A stretch of 64,000 nt of DNA from Rhodopseudomonas pentothenatexigens (GTDB lineage Bacteria > Pseudomonadota > Alphaproteobacteria > Rhizobiales > Xanthobacteraceae), in assembly GCF_900218015.1 (NCBI RefSeq), contig NZ_UFQQ01000024.1, forward strand, positions 1 to 64,000, in the 5' to 3' direction. Below the pieces are notes generated by a model, which made no database searches, was not told the DNA's origin, and worked only from the letters and a program-made list of their open reading frames with translations. How positions within the stretch are numbered: the stretch's first letter is position 1; every line of letters starts with the position of its first letter. The position numbers and the translations under genes are program-made. Below, piece after piece: positions 8,746 to 16,342 of this stretch.

Positions 8746-9738
8746 CTAACCGGCCTTCCGGGCTTTGCTACCCGCCACGCTCCGTGCGGGCTTCTTTCCC
8801 TTCGCCGGCTCTTCCTTCGCCTTGCCGGCACCCTGGCCGGAGATCGGCAGCAGCATTTCCTTTTGGCCGGCTGCCGTCTTGCGCTTCTTGGCTTTCGCGG
8901 GCTTCGCGGCGGCGGGCTTGTCTGCAGCTGAGCTCTTGGGCGCAGCAGCCGGCGCCGACTTGCAGCTTTCGCCGAGGCTCCGGCGCAGCGCATCCATGAG
9001 GTCGACGACATTGTCGCCGCGCGGCCGGGCCTGCGGCTTGACCGGCTGGCCGGCCATCTTGCTGTTGATCAGTTCGGTCAGCGCGCTTTCGTAGTGATCT
9101 TCGAACAGGTCGGGCTGGAAATGGCCGGACTTCTGCTCGACGATGTGCTTGGCGAGATCGAGCATGTCCTTGGTGATCTTGACGTCCTGGATGTCGTCGA
9201 AATAGTCGGCGGCGTCGCGCACCTCGTAGGGATAGCGCAGCAGCATCCCGACCAGGCCTTTGTCGCGCGCCTCCAGCGCGATGACGTGCTCGCGATTGGT
9301 CAGCACCACCCGCGCCAGCGCCACCTTGTCCATGCTGCGGATGGTCTCGCGGATCACCGCGTAGGCGTCGTGGCCGACCTTGCCGTCCGGCACGATGTAG
9401 TACGGCCGCACCAGATACAGATCGTCGATCTCCGAGCGCGGCACGAACTGATCGATCTCGATGGTGCGGGTGGATTCCAGCGCGATGTTGTCGAGTTCGT
9501 CCTTGGTGATCTCGATGTAGCTGTCGGTGTCGACCTTGTAGCCCTTCATGATCTCGTCGGATGAGACCTCGTCGCCGGTTTCGGCGTCGACCTTCAGGTA
9601 TTTGATCCGATGGCCGGTGGCCCGGTTGATCTGGTTGAAGCTGATCTTCTCGGAATCCGAGGTGGCCGGGTAGAGCGCCACCGGACAGGTCACCAGCGAC
9701 AATCTCAGAAAGCCCTTCCAGTTGGCGCGGGGGGCCAT
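8746..9738 (-). CDS. ku: bacterial Ku, DNA double-strand-break end-binding protein
   Basis: A 330-residue Ku homodimer subunit that threads onto broken DNA ends and recruits the LigD ligase for non-homologous end joining. The N-terminus (MAPRANWKGFLRLSLVTCPVAL) and KISFNQIN, with the VRPYYIVPDGKVGHDAYAVI core, are diagnostic of the Ku beta-barrel domain (about residues 5-210). The C-terminal ~70 residues are rich in Lys and Ala, a tail known in Ku proteins to bind DNA. No ligD lies within the window, so the ligase must be encoded elsewhere. The gene converges on map across the repeat mosaic. Confidence 0.95.
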   Translation of the reverse strand: MAPRANWKGFLRLSLVTCPVALYPATSDSEKISFNQINRATGHRIKYLKVDAETGDEVSSDEIMKGYKVDTDSYIEITKDELDNIALESTRTIEIDQFVPRSEIDDLYLVRPYYIVPDGKVGHDAYAVIRETIRSMDKVALARVVLTNREHVIALEARDKGLVGMLLRYPYEVRDAADYFDDIQDVKITKDMLDLAKHIVEQKSGHFQPDLFEDHYESALTELINSKMAGQPVKPQARPRGDNVVDLMDALRRSLGESCKSAPAAAPKSSAADKPAAAKPAKAKKRKTAAGQKEMLLPISGQGAGKAKEEPAKGKKPARSVAGSKARKAG

Positions 9739-9846
9739 GACGCATACTCCACTGCTACTCGAACCGGACTCAAAGCCGGAAGGACTCGGATTCGTTCCCC
9801 GGACCGACTATCTTGAGTGCCGAGGAGCGTCAGCGGAGCCGCCGCC

Positions 9847-10089
9847 ATGGTCGATCGTCCCCGGGAATTGCCGCGCGATCTTGCGACGCGGATGGCGCGG
9901 CGCAGCACGCCGGCCGACGGCTTCCTGCGCGAGACCTTCGTGCTGCCGCGCCCCGCCGCGCGCGCCAAGGCGAAGGCGTTTCTCGAGGCCTGGCCCAAGG
10001 CCGCCTATATGAGCAGCGTCGAGAGCTGGCGCGAATTGCCCGGCGACACCATCGAATTCACCATGCGCCGGTTGCCGAGCGCCGACTGA
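9847..10089 (+). CDS. small conserved-looking protein of unknown function
   Basis: An 80-residue basic protein starting at ATG 9847 (MVDRPRELPRDLATRMARR). I do not recognise a family. The N-terminal half is arginine-rich. The second half (AKAKAFLEAWPKAAYMSSVESWRELPGDTIEFTMRRLPSAD) alternates charged and hydrophobic residues like a compact alpha/beta fold, and ends on a pattern resembling small DUF proteins of Rhizobiales. No signal peptide or membrane segment is seen. It lies 108 bases from the divergent ku start and 69 bases before radC, so it may share a transcript with radC. Codon use matches the neighbours. A weak purine run precedes the start. Confidence 0.55.
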   Translation: MVDRPRELPRDLATRMARRSTPADGFLRETFVLPRPAARAKAKAFLEAWPKAAYMSSVESWRELPGDTIEFTMRRLPSAD

Positions 10090-10158
10090 GCCCCCGCCAG
10101 CCTGTTAACCGCCGGGCGCCACGACCGAATTCCGGTTGCAAAAGCCGTCCGGCACGGC

Positions 10159-10914
10159 ATGGTTGTGACGACCGGACCATGCACGGCGGTGGAATTGCCG
10201 ATGGACGACGCCGAGCGATCGCAGCAAGCGGGATTTGCTGAAGCGCCGCATTATCACGGCCATCGCGAGCGGCTGCGGGAGCGGTTCCGCGAGGCCGGCG
10301 CCGACGCGCTGTCCGACTACGAGCTGCTGGAGCTGGTGCTGTTCCGGGCGCTGCCGCGCCGCGACGTCAAGCCGCTGGCCAAGGCGCTGATCGCGCGGTT
10401 CGGGTCGTTCGCCGAGGCGGTCAATGCGCCGGCCGAGCGGCTGCGCGAGGTCAGCGGGCTCGGCGAGGTGGCGATCCTCGAGATCAAGCTGATCGCCGCC
10501 GCGGCGGCGCGGGTGACCAAGGGACAGGTCAAGCAGCGCACCGTACTGTCGTCGTGGTCGGCGGTGATCGACTATTGCCGCACCACCATGGCGTTCGCCG
10601 ACAAGGAGCAGTTCCGCATCCTGTTTCTGGACAAGCGCAACCAGCTGATCGCCGACGAGCTGCAGCAGGTCGGCACCGTCGACCACACCCCGGTGTACCC
10701 GCGCGAGATCGTCAAACGCGGGCTGGAATTGTCCGCGACCGCGGTGATCATGGTGCACAACCACCCCTCCGGCGATCCGACACCGTCGCAGGCCGACATC
10801 CAGATGACCAAGTCGATCGTGGCGATCGCCGAGCCGCTCGGCATCGCGGTGCACGATCACATCATCGTCGGCAAGAACGGTCACGCCAGCCTCAAGGGGC
10901 TGAGGCTGATTTGA
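10159..10914 (+). CDS. radC: RadC/JAB-domain DNA-repair-associated protein
   Basis: A 251-residue protein of the RadC (MPN+/JAB) family. A helix-hairpin-helix-like region at about residues 60-115 ([18 protein letters not shown]) precedes the JAB domain at about 125-250. The metal-binding motif [14 protein letters not shown] is intact near residue 197-210, with the matching downstream HDHIIVG. Although named for a radiation phenotype in E. coli, the biochemical role of RadC is still unsettled; the metal site suggests a hydrolase or isopeptidase-like activity. The start could be GTG/ATG at 10159 or ATG 10201 (MDDAERSQQ); I keep the longer form with reserve. Confidence 0.9.
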   Translation: MVVTTGPCTAVELPMDDAERSQQAGFAEAPHYHGHRERLRERFREAGADALSDYELLELVLFRALPRRDVKPLAKALIARFGSFAEAVNAPAERLREVSGLGEVAILEIKLIAAAAARVTKGQVKQRTVLSSWSAVIDYCRTTMAFADKEQFRILFLDKRNQLIADELQQVGTVDHTPVYPREIVKRGLELSATAVIMVHNHPSGDPTPSQADIQMTKSIVAIAEPLGIAVHDHIIVGKNGHASLKGLRLI

Positions 10915-11139
10915 GGTTGACCGCGCAGGCTACCCTTGCCCCGCGCGGCGCCCTCGGCGTCGCTGACCGCGTCCGGCCGATTGGCGATCTGCTGGACGCC
11001 ACTTGGCTGACCGGCCGGTGCGGGTGAAACGGAACTTTGCGGTAATCGATGATGGAAGAACGAAGATTCCGCCGAAAGTCTGTGATTGGTCGTTAAGAGA
11101 TTTCGTTGACAATTCCTCGCGGGTCACCACGTAATGTGC

Positions 11140-11211
11140 CCGCATATCCGCTACGCCCGTAGGCGGGCAACGTATCAAACCCCTGCGGGAAACCGTGGGG
11201 GTTTTTATTTT
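11140..11211 (+). ncRNA. candidate leader RNA or small RNA ending in a terminator
   Basis: The region folds into two hairpins: GCCCGC...GCGGGC (about 11138-11168, enclosing a smaller stem) and a 12-bp stem 11177-11204 closed by GAAA. A TTGACA at 11106-11111 is a good -35 box, but its -10 partner is weak (TAATGT at 11132-11137, 20-base spacing). This could be a short RNA of about 70 nucleotides, or the regulated leader of the NYN gene that follows at once. RNA evidence would decide. Confidence 0.35.
11177..11211 (+). terminator. intrinsic terminator overlapping the NYN gene ribosome site
   Basis: AAACCCCTGCGG, loop GAAA, CCGTGGGGGTTT forms a 12-bp stem (two G-T pairs) followed by TTATTTT. This is a textbook rho-independent terminator. 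Its 3' arm holds GTGGGGG, the only Shine-Dalgarno-like sequence for the TTG start at 11210. Folding would therefore both stop transcription and hide the ribosome site of the next gene. Confidence 0.8.
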
Positions 11212-11788
11212 GAAAGTTGCTGTTCTTATCGACGGCGGCCATCTGCGGGTTGCTGCGAAGCGCGCAGGACATAGGTACGACCCTGATTTTATTGAAAAAA
11301 TGGCGCACTTATGCGTCCACGAGGGCGAATCCCTTTTGCGTGTGCTCTACTATGATTGCCCGCCGTTCAATGGCGAAGTGAAACTGCCTGTCTCTGGAAA
11401 CCCTTACACCTTCGCCGGCTCGGACAAGTGGCTGCGCGACTTGGCGGCGAAAGACTTGTTCGCGGTCCGCAGAGGGGTCCTGAAATTTCGCGGCTACAAG
11501 CCAAAGAAAGTACCCGTTGCGACACAAGCGCTGACCGACGAGGACTTCGCGCCTGACTTTGAGCAGAAGGGTGTAGATATGAGGATCGGGCTCGATATGG
11601 CGAACTTTGCGGCCGATAGGACGGTTGACCGGATCATTTTGGTCACTGGCGACACTGATTGCGTTCCAGCTATGAAGAATTGCCGCATACGCGGTTTGCA
11701 GGTGGTTCTGGCCTCAGTCCCGCCCAACAGTGTGGCTGCTGAGCTGTTGTGGCACTCAGACTTCGAGCGAACGGTCGGCTGGCCCTAG
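11210..11788 (+). CDS. NYN-domain (DUF88, PIN-like) putative ribonuclease
   Basis: A 192-residue protein from TTG 11210 (KVAVLIDGGHLRVAAKRAG); the GTG at 11195 lies inside the terminator stem and is less likely. NYN domains are PIN-like RNases with clustered acidic residues. Seen here: D8 in VLIDGGH, the KGVDMRIGLDMANFA segment, and VTGDTDCVPAMK, all placed as in LabA/DUF88 proteins. No RNA-binding extension such as OST-HTH is present, so it is a minimal nuclease of unknown target. The gene is visibly more AT-rich than its neighbours, with rarer codons (tta, ata, agg), which suggests acquisition by transfer. It stands alone, preceded by a structured leader. Confidence 0.8.
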   Translation: MKVAVLIDGGHLRVAAKRAGHRYDPDFIEKMAHLCVHEGESLLRVLYYDCPPFNGEVKLPVSGNPYTFAGSDKWLRDLAAKDLFAVRRGVLKFRGYKPKKVPVATQALTDEDFAPDFEQKGVDMRIGLDMANFAADRTVDRIILVTGDTDCVPAMKNCRIRGLQVVLASVPPNSVAAELLWHSDFERTVGWP

Positions 11789-11843
11789 TCTCCGAGTCTT
11801 CTTATGCACGTCCTAACTAGGACAGTACGGCTGACCGCGGGCG

Positions 11844-12416
11844 TTAGTCCGCGTTCGGCTTGGTGTCGGGACCGGCCGAGCGCACCAGCCGCACGGCGAG
11901 GCGGATGCCCCGGCTGTTGCTGTCCGGATGGCCGTCGACGAAGTCGAAATTCCAGTACAGATCGAGCATGCCGTACGGCGTGACGGTCCAGTATTTGGCG
12001 AGGCCCTCCTCGGTCGGCACGATGTCGGGAAACACCGTGGTATCGACCACCGGGCTGCCGCAGTCGCTATCGACGAGACTTTCGAGCTCTGCGCCCGACG
12101 GCACGCGCCAGCCAGCACCGGCACTGCCCGCCGCCGCGATCACCTGATCGAGGCCGAGATAGCTGACCGCTCCTTTGCAGCCGGCGTTGCCGCTCCAACT
12201 GTTGCCCACCGAGCAGCGCTGCCAGATCAGCCCGGTGCGCTGGTCGATCGCCTCTGCGGCCGTCAGACGAAAACGCGTCTGATGGCCGCTGCGGTCGCGG
12301 TCGTAACAATCGGCGCGGACGGAGGAGGCGGCGAGCGACAGCGCAGCACAGATCAACGCGGCCGCCACACTGCGATGCGATCTGCCGGCCCCAGCCTGCT
12401 CGCCGCGCCTGATCAT
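11844..12416 (-). CDS. exported DUF1566 (Lcl C-terminal-like) protein
   Basis: A 190-residue protein with an N-terminal signal sequence (SVAAALICAALSLAASSVRA, residues ~16-35) and a DUF1566 domain. The domain marks are LTAAEAIDQRTGLIWQRC, GWRVPSGAELESLVD and the C-terminal IRLAVRLVR strand. Conserved cysteines (RADCYDR, QRCSVG, AGCKG, SDCGSP) could form disulfides in the periplasm or at the cell surface. DUF1566/Lcl domains occur in surface and adhesin-like proteins, but the function is unknown. The ATG overlaps the stop of the upstream enoyl-CoA hydratase gene as ATGA, which implies translational coupling despite no obvious functional link. Confidence 0.7.
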   Translation of the reverse strand: MIRRGEQAGAGRSHRSVAAALICAALSLAASSVRADCYDRDRSGHQTRFRLTAAEAIDQRTGLIWQRCSVGNSWSGNAGCKGAVSYLGLDQVIAAAGSAGAGWRVPSGAELESLVDSDCGSPVVDTTVFPDIVPTEEGLAKYWTVTPYGMLDLYWNFDFVDGHPDSNSRGIRLAVRLVRSAGPDTKPNAD

Positions 12417-13213
12417 GATGCCGGCTTGCCGAACGCTCCGTGGCGCCCTTCGCCCTGCGCGAAGCGGGTGGCGCCGGACAGGGTTTCGCCGGACTGGATC
12501 ACTTTCAGCCCGCCGCGCATCTCGTTCATGATCGCGTCCTCTTCCGGCAGGTCCCATTGCTGCAGGGCGGACAGCCGGTCGGCGCGCAGGCAGGTCTGCG
12601 GGAATTGGGCGATCTGCTTGGCGAGCTCGATCGCCTGCGGCCGTGCTTCGCCGCGCGGCACCAGACGGTTGGCGAGCCCCATGCGCAGCGCCTCGGCGCC
12701 GCCGACCGGACGGCCGGTGAGGATCAGATCCATCGCCTGCGAATGGCCGATCAGCCGCGGCAGCCGGATGGTGCCGAGATCGATCAGCGGGACGCCGAAA
12801 CGACGGCAGAACACCCCGAAGGTGGCGTCTTCGGCGACCACCCGCATGTCGGCCCACAGCGCCAGCTCGAGCCCGCCGGCGACCGCGAAGCCCTCGACCG
12901 CCGCGATCACCGGCTTGGATAGCCGCAGCCGGCTCGGCCCCATCGGCGCCTGGGTATTGTGGCCGGCGATCTCGCGCTTCTTCTCGGCGTCGCCCGCCGC
13001 CACCGCCTTCAGGTCGGCCCCTGCGCAGAACGTGCCGCCGGCCCCGGTGAACACCGCCACCGCCGCAGCTTCGTCGGCATCGAATGCCAGGAAGGCGTCG
13101 TACAGTTTCTGCGCGGTGGCGCCGTCGACGGCGTTGCGGCGCTCGGGGCGGTCGATCGTCACGATAGTCACTGGACCGTCGCGTTCGATCCGCACGGTAT
13201 CCTGGCCGGGCAT
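12413..13213 (-). CDS. enoyl-CoA hydratase/isomerase family protein
   Basis: A 266-residue crotonase-fold enzyme from ATG 13213 (MPGQDTVRIERDGPVTIVTIDRPERRNAV). The CoA-binding/oxyanion-hole segments GGTFCAGADLKAVA and AVEGFAVAGGLELALW are present. At the site of the two catalytic glutamates of true hydratases the sequence reads FGVFCRRFGVPLIDLGTIRLPRL, where the second acidic residue is an Asp in a D-L-G-T context. The exact reaction (hydratase, isomerase or other crotonase) is therefore left open. Related proteins act in fatty-acid or aromatic-acid beta-oxidation, abundant in this group. A frame extending to 13333 exists but the added residues do not look like crotonase. The stop overlaps the DUF1566 start. 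Confidence 0.85.
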   Translation of the reverse strand: MPGQDTVRIERDGPVTIVTIDRPERRNAVDGATAQKLYDAFLAFDADEAAAVAVFTGAGGTFCAGADLKAVAAGDAEKKREIAGHNTQAPMGPSRLRLSKPVIAAVEGFAVAGGLELALWADMRVVAEDATFGVFCRRFGVPLIDLGTIRLPRLIGHSQAMDLILTGRPVGGAEALRMGLANRLVPRGEARPQAIELAKQIAQFPQTCLRADRLSALQQWDLPEEDAIMNEMRGGLKVIQSGETLSGATRFAQGEGRHGAFGKPAS

Positions 13214-13360
13214 GGGTTTCTCCCTGTTGTTGTCGCCTGCGTCCCTTGGCGGGATCGTCATGACATTATCGCTGTCACGGCCCGCGACGGGGATCAAGAC
13301 CGCCGCGCCGGGGGACGCACGTGCGGCGCCCATCCCGGTCCGTCGCCGGGCGACGCTGGC

Positions 13361-14812
13361 TCAGCGCTTCGCCACCAGACTGCGATACAGTTTCGCGTAG
13401 TGCTGCGCCGGGTTCTTCCAAGACACGTCGGTGGTCATGCCGTTGATCTGCAGATTGCGCCAGGCGACCACGTCGGCGAACAGCGCGCGGGTCCGGCCGA
13501 ACGCCTTGATCAGCGCATCGGTCGTCACCGGTGCGAACTGCACGCCTGTCGCGACGCCGGTGGCGGTCGCCATTTCGTTGGCGTCGACCACGGTATCGGC
13601 CAGCCCGCCGACCCGCGCCACCACCGGGACCGCCCCATAGCGCAACGCGCACAACTGCGTCAGCCCGCAAGGCTCGAACCGCGACGGTACCAGCAGCGCG
13701 TCGGCGCCGGCCTGGATCTGATGCGCCAGCGCTTCGTCGTAACCGATCACCGCGCCAATCTGGCCGGGATATTTGCGCGCCGCAGCCCCATAGGCTCGTT
13801 CGAGTTCGGAATCGCCGGCGCCGAGCAGGGCGAGCTGTGCGCCGCCGCCGATCAGTTGCGGCAGGGCTTCGAGCAACAGGTCGAGCCCCTTCTGCCACGA
13901 CAGCCGGCTGATCACGCCGTACAGCAGCGCGCCGGGCTCGGGCTTCAGACCGAACCGCGCCTGCAGCGCCTTCTTGTTGCGAGCGCGGGCCGCGACGCTT
14001 TCGACGTCGTATGTGGCCGCGATCAGCGCGTCATTGGCCGGATTCCAGACGTCGGTGTCGATGCCGTTGAGGATGCCGGACAGCCGGTCGCTGCGCAGCC
14101 GCAGCAGGCCGTCGAGCCCCATCCCGGCTTCCGAACCCTGGATCTCGGCCGCATAGGTCGGCGACACCGTGGTAATTCGGTCGGCAAGCTGCAGGCCGGC
14201 CTTGAGATAGCCGATGCCGCCGTAGTACTCGACCCCGTCGAGGCTGAAGGCGCGCTCGGGCAGGCCGAGCTTGGCGAGCAGTTCGTAGGGAAACCGTCCC
14301 TGGAACGCGAGATTGTGGATGGTGAAGACCGTCTTCGGTCCCGGCCGGCCGCTGTACTTCAGGTAAGCGGGCAGCAGCCCGGTCTGCCAGTCATGGGCGT
14401 GCAGGACGTCGGGCGCGTAGTCCGACAGCAGGCCCTGACCGATCAAAGCCCCGACCTGGGCGAGCGCCGCAAATCGCAGCCCATTGTCGGGCCAGTCCCT
14501 GCCGTCCGGGCCCACATAGGGATTACCGGGGCGGACATAGAGATGCGGAGCGTCGAGCACCAGCAGATCGAGTTCGCCGCAGCGCGCCGCCAGCAGCCGC
14601 GCGGTGCCGCCGAACAACTCGTGAAAGCCGTGAACCTCGCGCGGATCCTCGATGCCGCCGAGCACGGCCGGATAGCCCGGCAGCAGCGAGGTGACGGCGA
14701 CGTCGTGCGTACGCAGGGCGGTCGGCAGGGCGCCGGCGACGTCGGCGAGCCCACCGGTCTTGATCAGCGGAAACAGTTCCGACGCGATCGACAGCGCCGT
14801 CAGAGAGGTCAT
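13361..14812 (-). CDS. glgA: glycogen synthase (ADP-glucose type)
   Basis: A 483-residue GT5 starch/glycogen synthase that adds glucose from ADP-glucose to alpha-1,4-glucan. The N-terminal ADP-glucose site KTGGLADV is at about residues 18-25. [10 protein letters not shown] and TIHNLAFQG lie in the N-domain, and the C-terminal donor-site motif [11 protein letters not shown] with VGGLADTV near 380-405 completes the active site. I start at ATG 14812 ([15 protein letters not shown]), whose ATG overlaps the glgC stop as ATGA; an upstream in-frame start would lie within glgC. This is the second gene of a glgC-glgA operon. Confidence 0.96.
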   Translation of the reverse strand: MTSLTALSIASELFPLIKTGGLADVAGALPTALRTHDVAVTSLLPGYPAVLGGIEDPREVHGFHELFGGTARLLAARCGELDLLVLDAPHLYVRPGNPYVGPDGRDWPDNGLRFAALAQVGALIGQGLLSDYAPDVLHAHDWQTGLLPAYLKYSGRPGPKTVFTIHNLAFQGRFPYELLAKLGLPERAFSLDGVEYYGGIGYLKAGLQLADRITTVSPTYAAEIQGSEAGMGLDGLLRLRSDRLSGILNGIDTDVWNPANDALIAATYDVESVAARARNKKALQARFGLKPEPGALLYGVISRLSWQKGLDLLLEALPQLIGGGAQLALLGAGDSELERAYGAAARKYPGQIGAVIGYDEALAHQIQAGADALLVPSRFEPCGLTQLCALRYGAVPVVARVGGLADTVVDANEMATATGVATGVQFAPVTTDALIKAFGRTRALFADVVAWRNLQINGMTTDVSWKNPAQHYAKLYRSLVAKR

Positions 14813-16071
14813 GAGTCGAGCTTCTCGATCATCGCGCGGGTAATCAGACAAATGCCGTTTTCGGTGCGCCTGAACCGCTTGGCATCGAGTTCGGGGTCCT
14901 CACCGACCACCAGGCCGGGCGGCAGTTTGACTTCGGCGTCGACCACCACGTTGGTCAGCCGGCAGGAACGCGCGATATCCGCATAGGGCAACACCACCGT
15001 GTTCTCGACATGCGAGAACGAATGCACGCGGACGCCGGTGAACAGCAGCGTGTGCCGCAGCGACGCACCGGAGATGATGCAGCCGCCCGACACCAGCGAC
15101 GACACCGCCTCGCCGCGGCGGCCGTCCTTGTCGTGGACGAATTTCGCCGGCGGAGTGATCTCGCCGTAGGTCCAGATCGGCCATTCGCGGTCGTACAGGT
15201 CGAGCTCGGGCACGATGTCGGTGAGGTCGATATTGGCGGCCCAGTAGGCATCGACGGTCCCGACGTCGCGCCAGTAGCTGACGGCCTCCGAACTGGACCG
15301 GCGGCACGATTTGTCGAAATGATGCGCCACCGCTTTGCCGTGCTTGACGATGTAGGGGATGATGTCCTTGCCGAAATCGTGCGACGAATTCGGATCAGCG
15401 GCGTCGCGCCGCAGTTCGTCCAGCAAGAACTTGGTTTCGAACACGTAGATGCCCATGCTGACCAGCGCCTTGTCCGGCTTGCCGGGCATCGCCGGCGGAT
15501 CGGCGGGCTTTTCCAGGAACGAGATGATGCGGTCGGTTTCGTCGATGTGCATCACGCCGAAGGCGGTCGCCTCCATGCGGTCGACCTGGAGACAGCCGAC
15601 GGTGACGTCGGCGCCCTGTTCGACATGCTGCTGCAGCATCTTCTCGTAGTCCATCTTGTAGACGTGATCGCCCGCGAGCAGGACGATGAATTTCGGATCG
15701 TAGCTCTCGATGATGTCGATGTTCTGGTAGACCGCATCGGCCGTGCCCCGGTACCACATCTCTTCGGAGACGCGCTGGCTCGCCGGCAGAATGTCGAAGC
15801 TTTCGTTGCGCTCCGGACGGAAGAAGTTCCAGCCGCGCTGCAGATGCCGAATCAGGCTGTGCGCCTTGTACTGCGTCGCCACCGCGATGCGGCGGATGCC
15901 GGAGTTCAGTGCATTCGACAGCGCGAAATCGATGATGCGGGACTTGCCGCCGAAATACACCGCAGGCTTGGCGCGCCAGTCGGTCAGCTCCATCAGGCGG
16001 CTGCCGCGTCCTCCCGCCAGCACGTAAGCCATCGCATGGCGGGCGAACGGAGCGGTGACACCTTGACTCAT
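14809..16071 (-). CDS. glgC: glucose-1-phosphate adenylyltransferase
   Basis: A 420-residue ADP-glucose pyrophosphorylase making ADP-glucose from glucose-1-P and ATP, the committed step of glycogen synthesis. The nucleotide loop [15 protein letters not shown] is at ~residues 16-30, with [11 protein letters not shown] right after. The catalytic region [11 protein letters not shown] and [11 protein letters not shown] are intact. A left-handed beta-helix C-terminal domain ([17 protein letters not shown]) completes it. Family enzymes of purple bacteria are allosterically activated by fructose-6-P and pyruvate. I choose ATG 16071 ([14 protein letters not shown]) over an arginine-rich upstream extension. 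It is the first gene of the glgC-glgA pair. Confidence 0.96.
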   Translation of the reverse strand: MSQGVTAPFARHAMAYVLAGGRGSRLMELTDWRAKPAVYFGGKSRIIDFALSNALNSGIRRIAVATQYKAHSLIRHLQRGWNFFRPERNESFDILPASQRVSEEMWYRGTADAVYQNIDIIESYDPKFIVLLAGDHVYKMDYEKMLQQHVEQGADVTVGCLQVDRMEATAFGVMHIDETDRIISFLEKPADPPAMPGKPDKALVSMGIYVFETKFLLDELRRDAADPNSSHDFGKDIIPYIVKHGKAVAHHFDKSCRRSSSEAVSYWRDVGTVDAYWAANIDLTDIVPELDLYDREWPIWTYGEITPPAKFVHDKDGRRGEAVSSLVSGGCIISGASLRHTLLFTGVRVHSFSHVENTVVLPYADIARSCRLTNVVVDAEVKLPPGLVVGEDPELDAKRFRRTENGICLITRAMIEKLDS

Positions 16072-16342
16072 GCGGCCTCTCATTCCAGCGGCCGGAATCC
16101 GGCCATTCCTACTGTGCGCGACGGTGTCATGCGCACGACGACGGCGGTGTCGCAGCGCCACATAGTGGCCGACGCGTGAAAGCCTTGCAATGCCACCCCG
16201 CCGTGCGCAGACGCAACCCGATCATTCGATCGCAGCAATCCGCAAGCCGGCAGGATGACGCGCATGCGACACGACGCATCCTGCCGCGGCTTAATCGAAC
16301 GGCGTGAACGGGCGATGACTTGGATCAAGCTGGAAGACCGCC

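Noticed and set aside
8746-9738. A complete NHEJ operon (ku-ligD)
   Set aside because: Ku is clear, but no ATP-dependent ligase, primase or phosphoesterase domain occurs in the window.
9813-10241. 142-residue frame overlapping the small gene before radC
   Set aside because: It is Arg-rich and runs into radC in another frame, while the 80-residue frame at 9847-10089 has more protein-like composition.
12417-12857. N-terminal extension of the DUF1566 frame
   Set aside because: It lies wholly inside the enoyl-CoA hydratase gene out of frame. The signal peptide starts at 12416, and the ATGA overlap supports that start.
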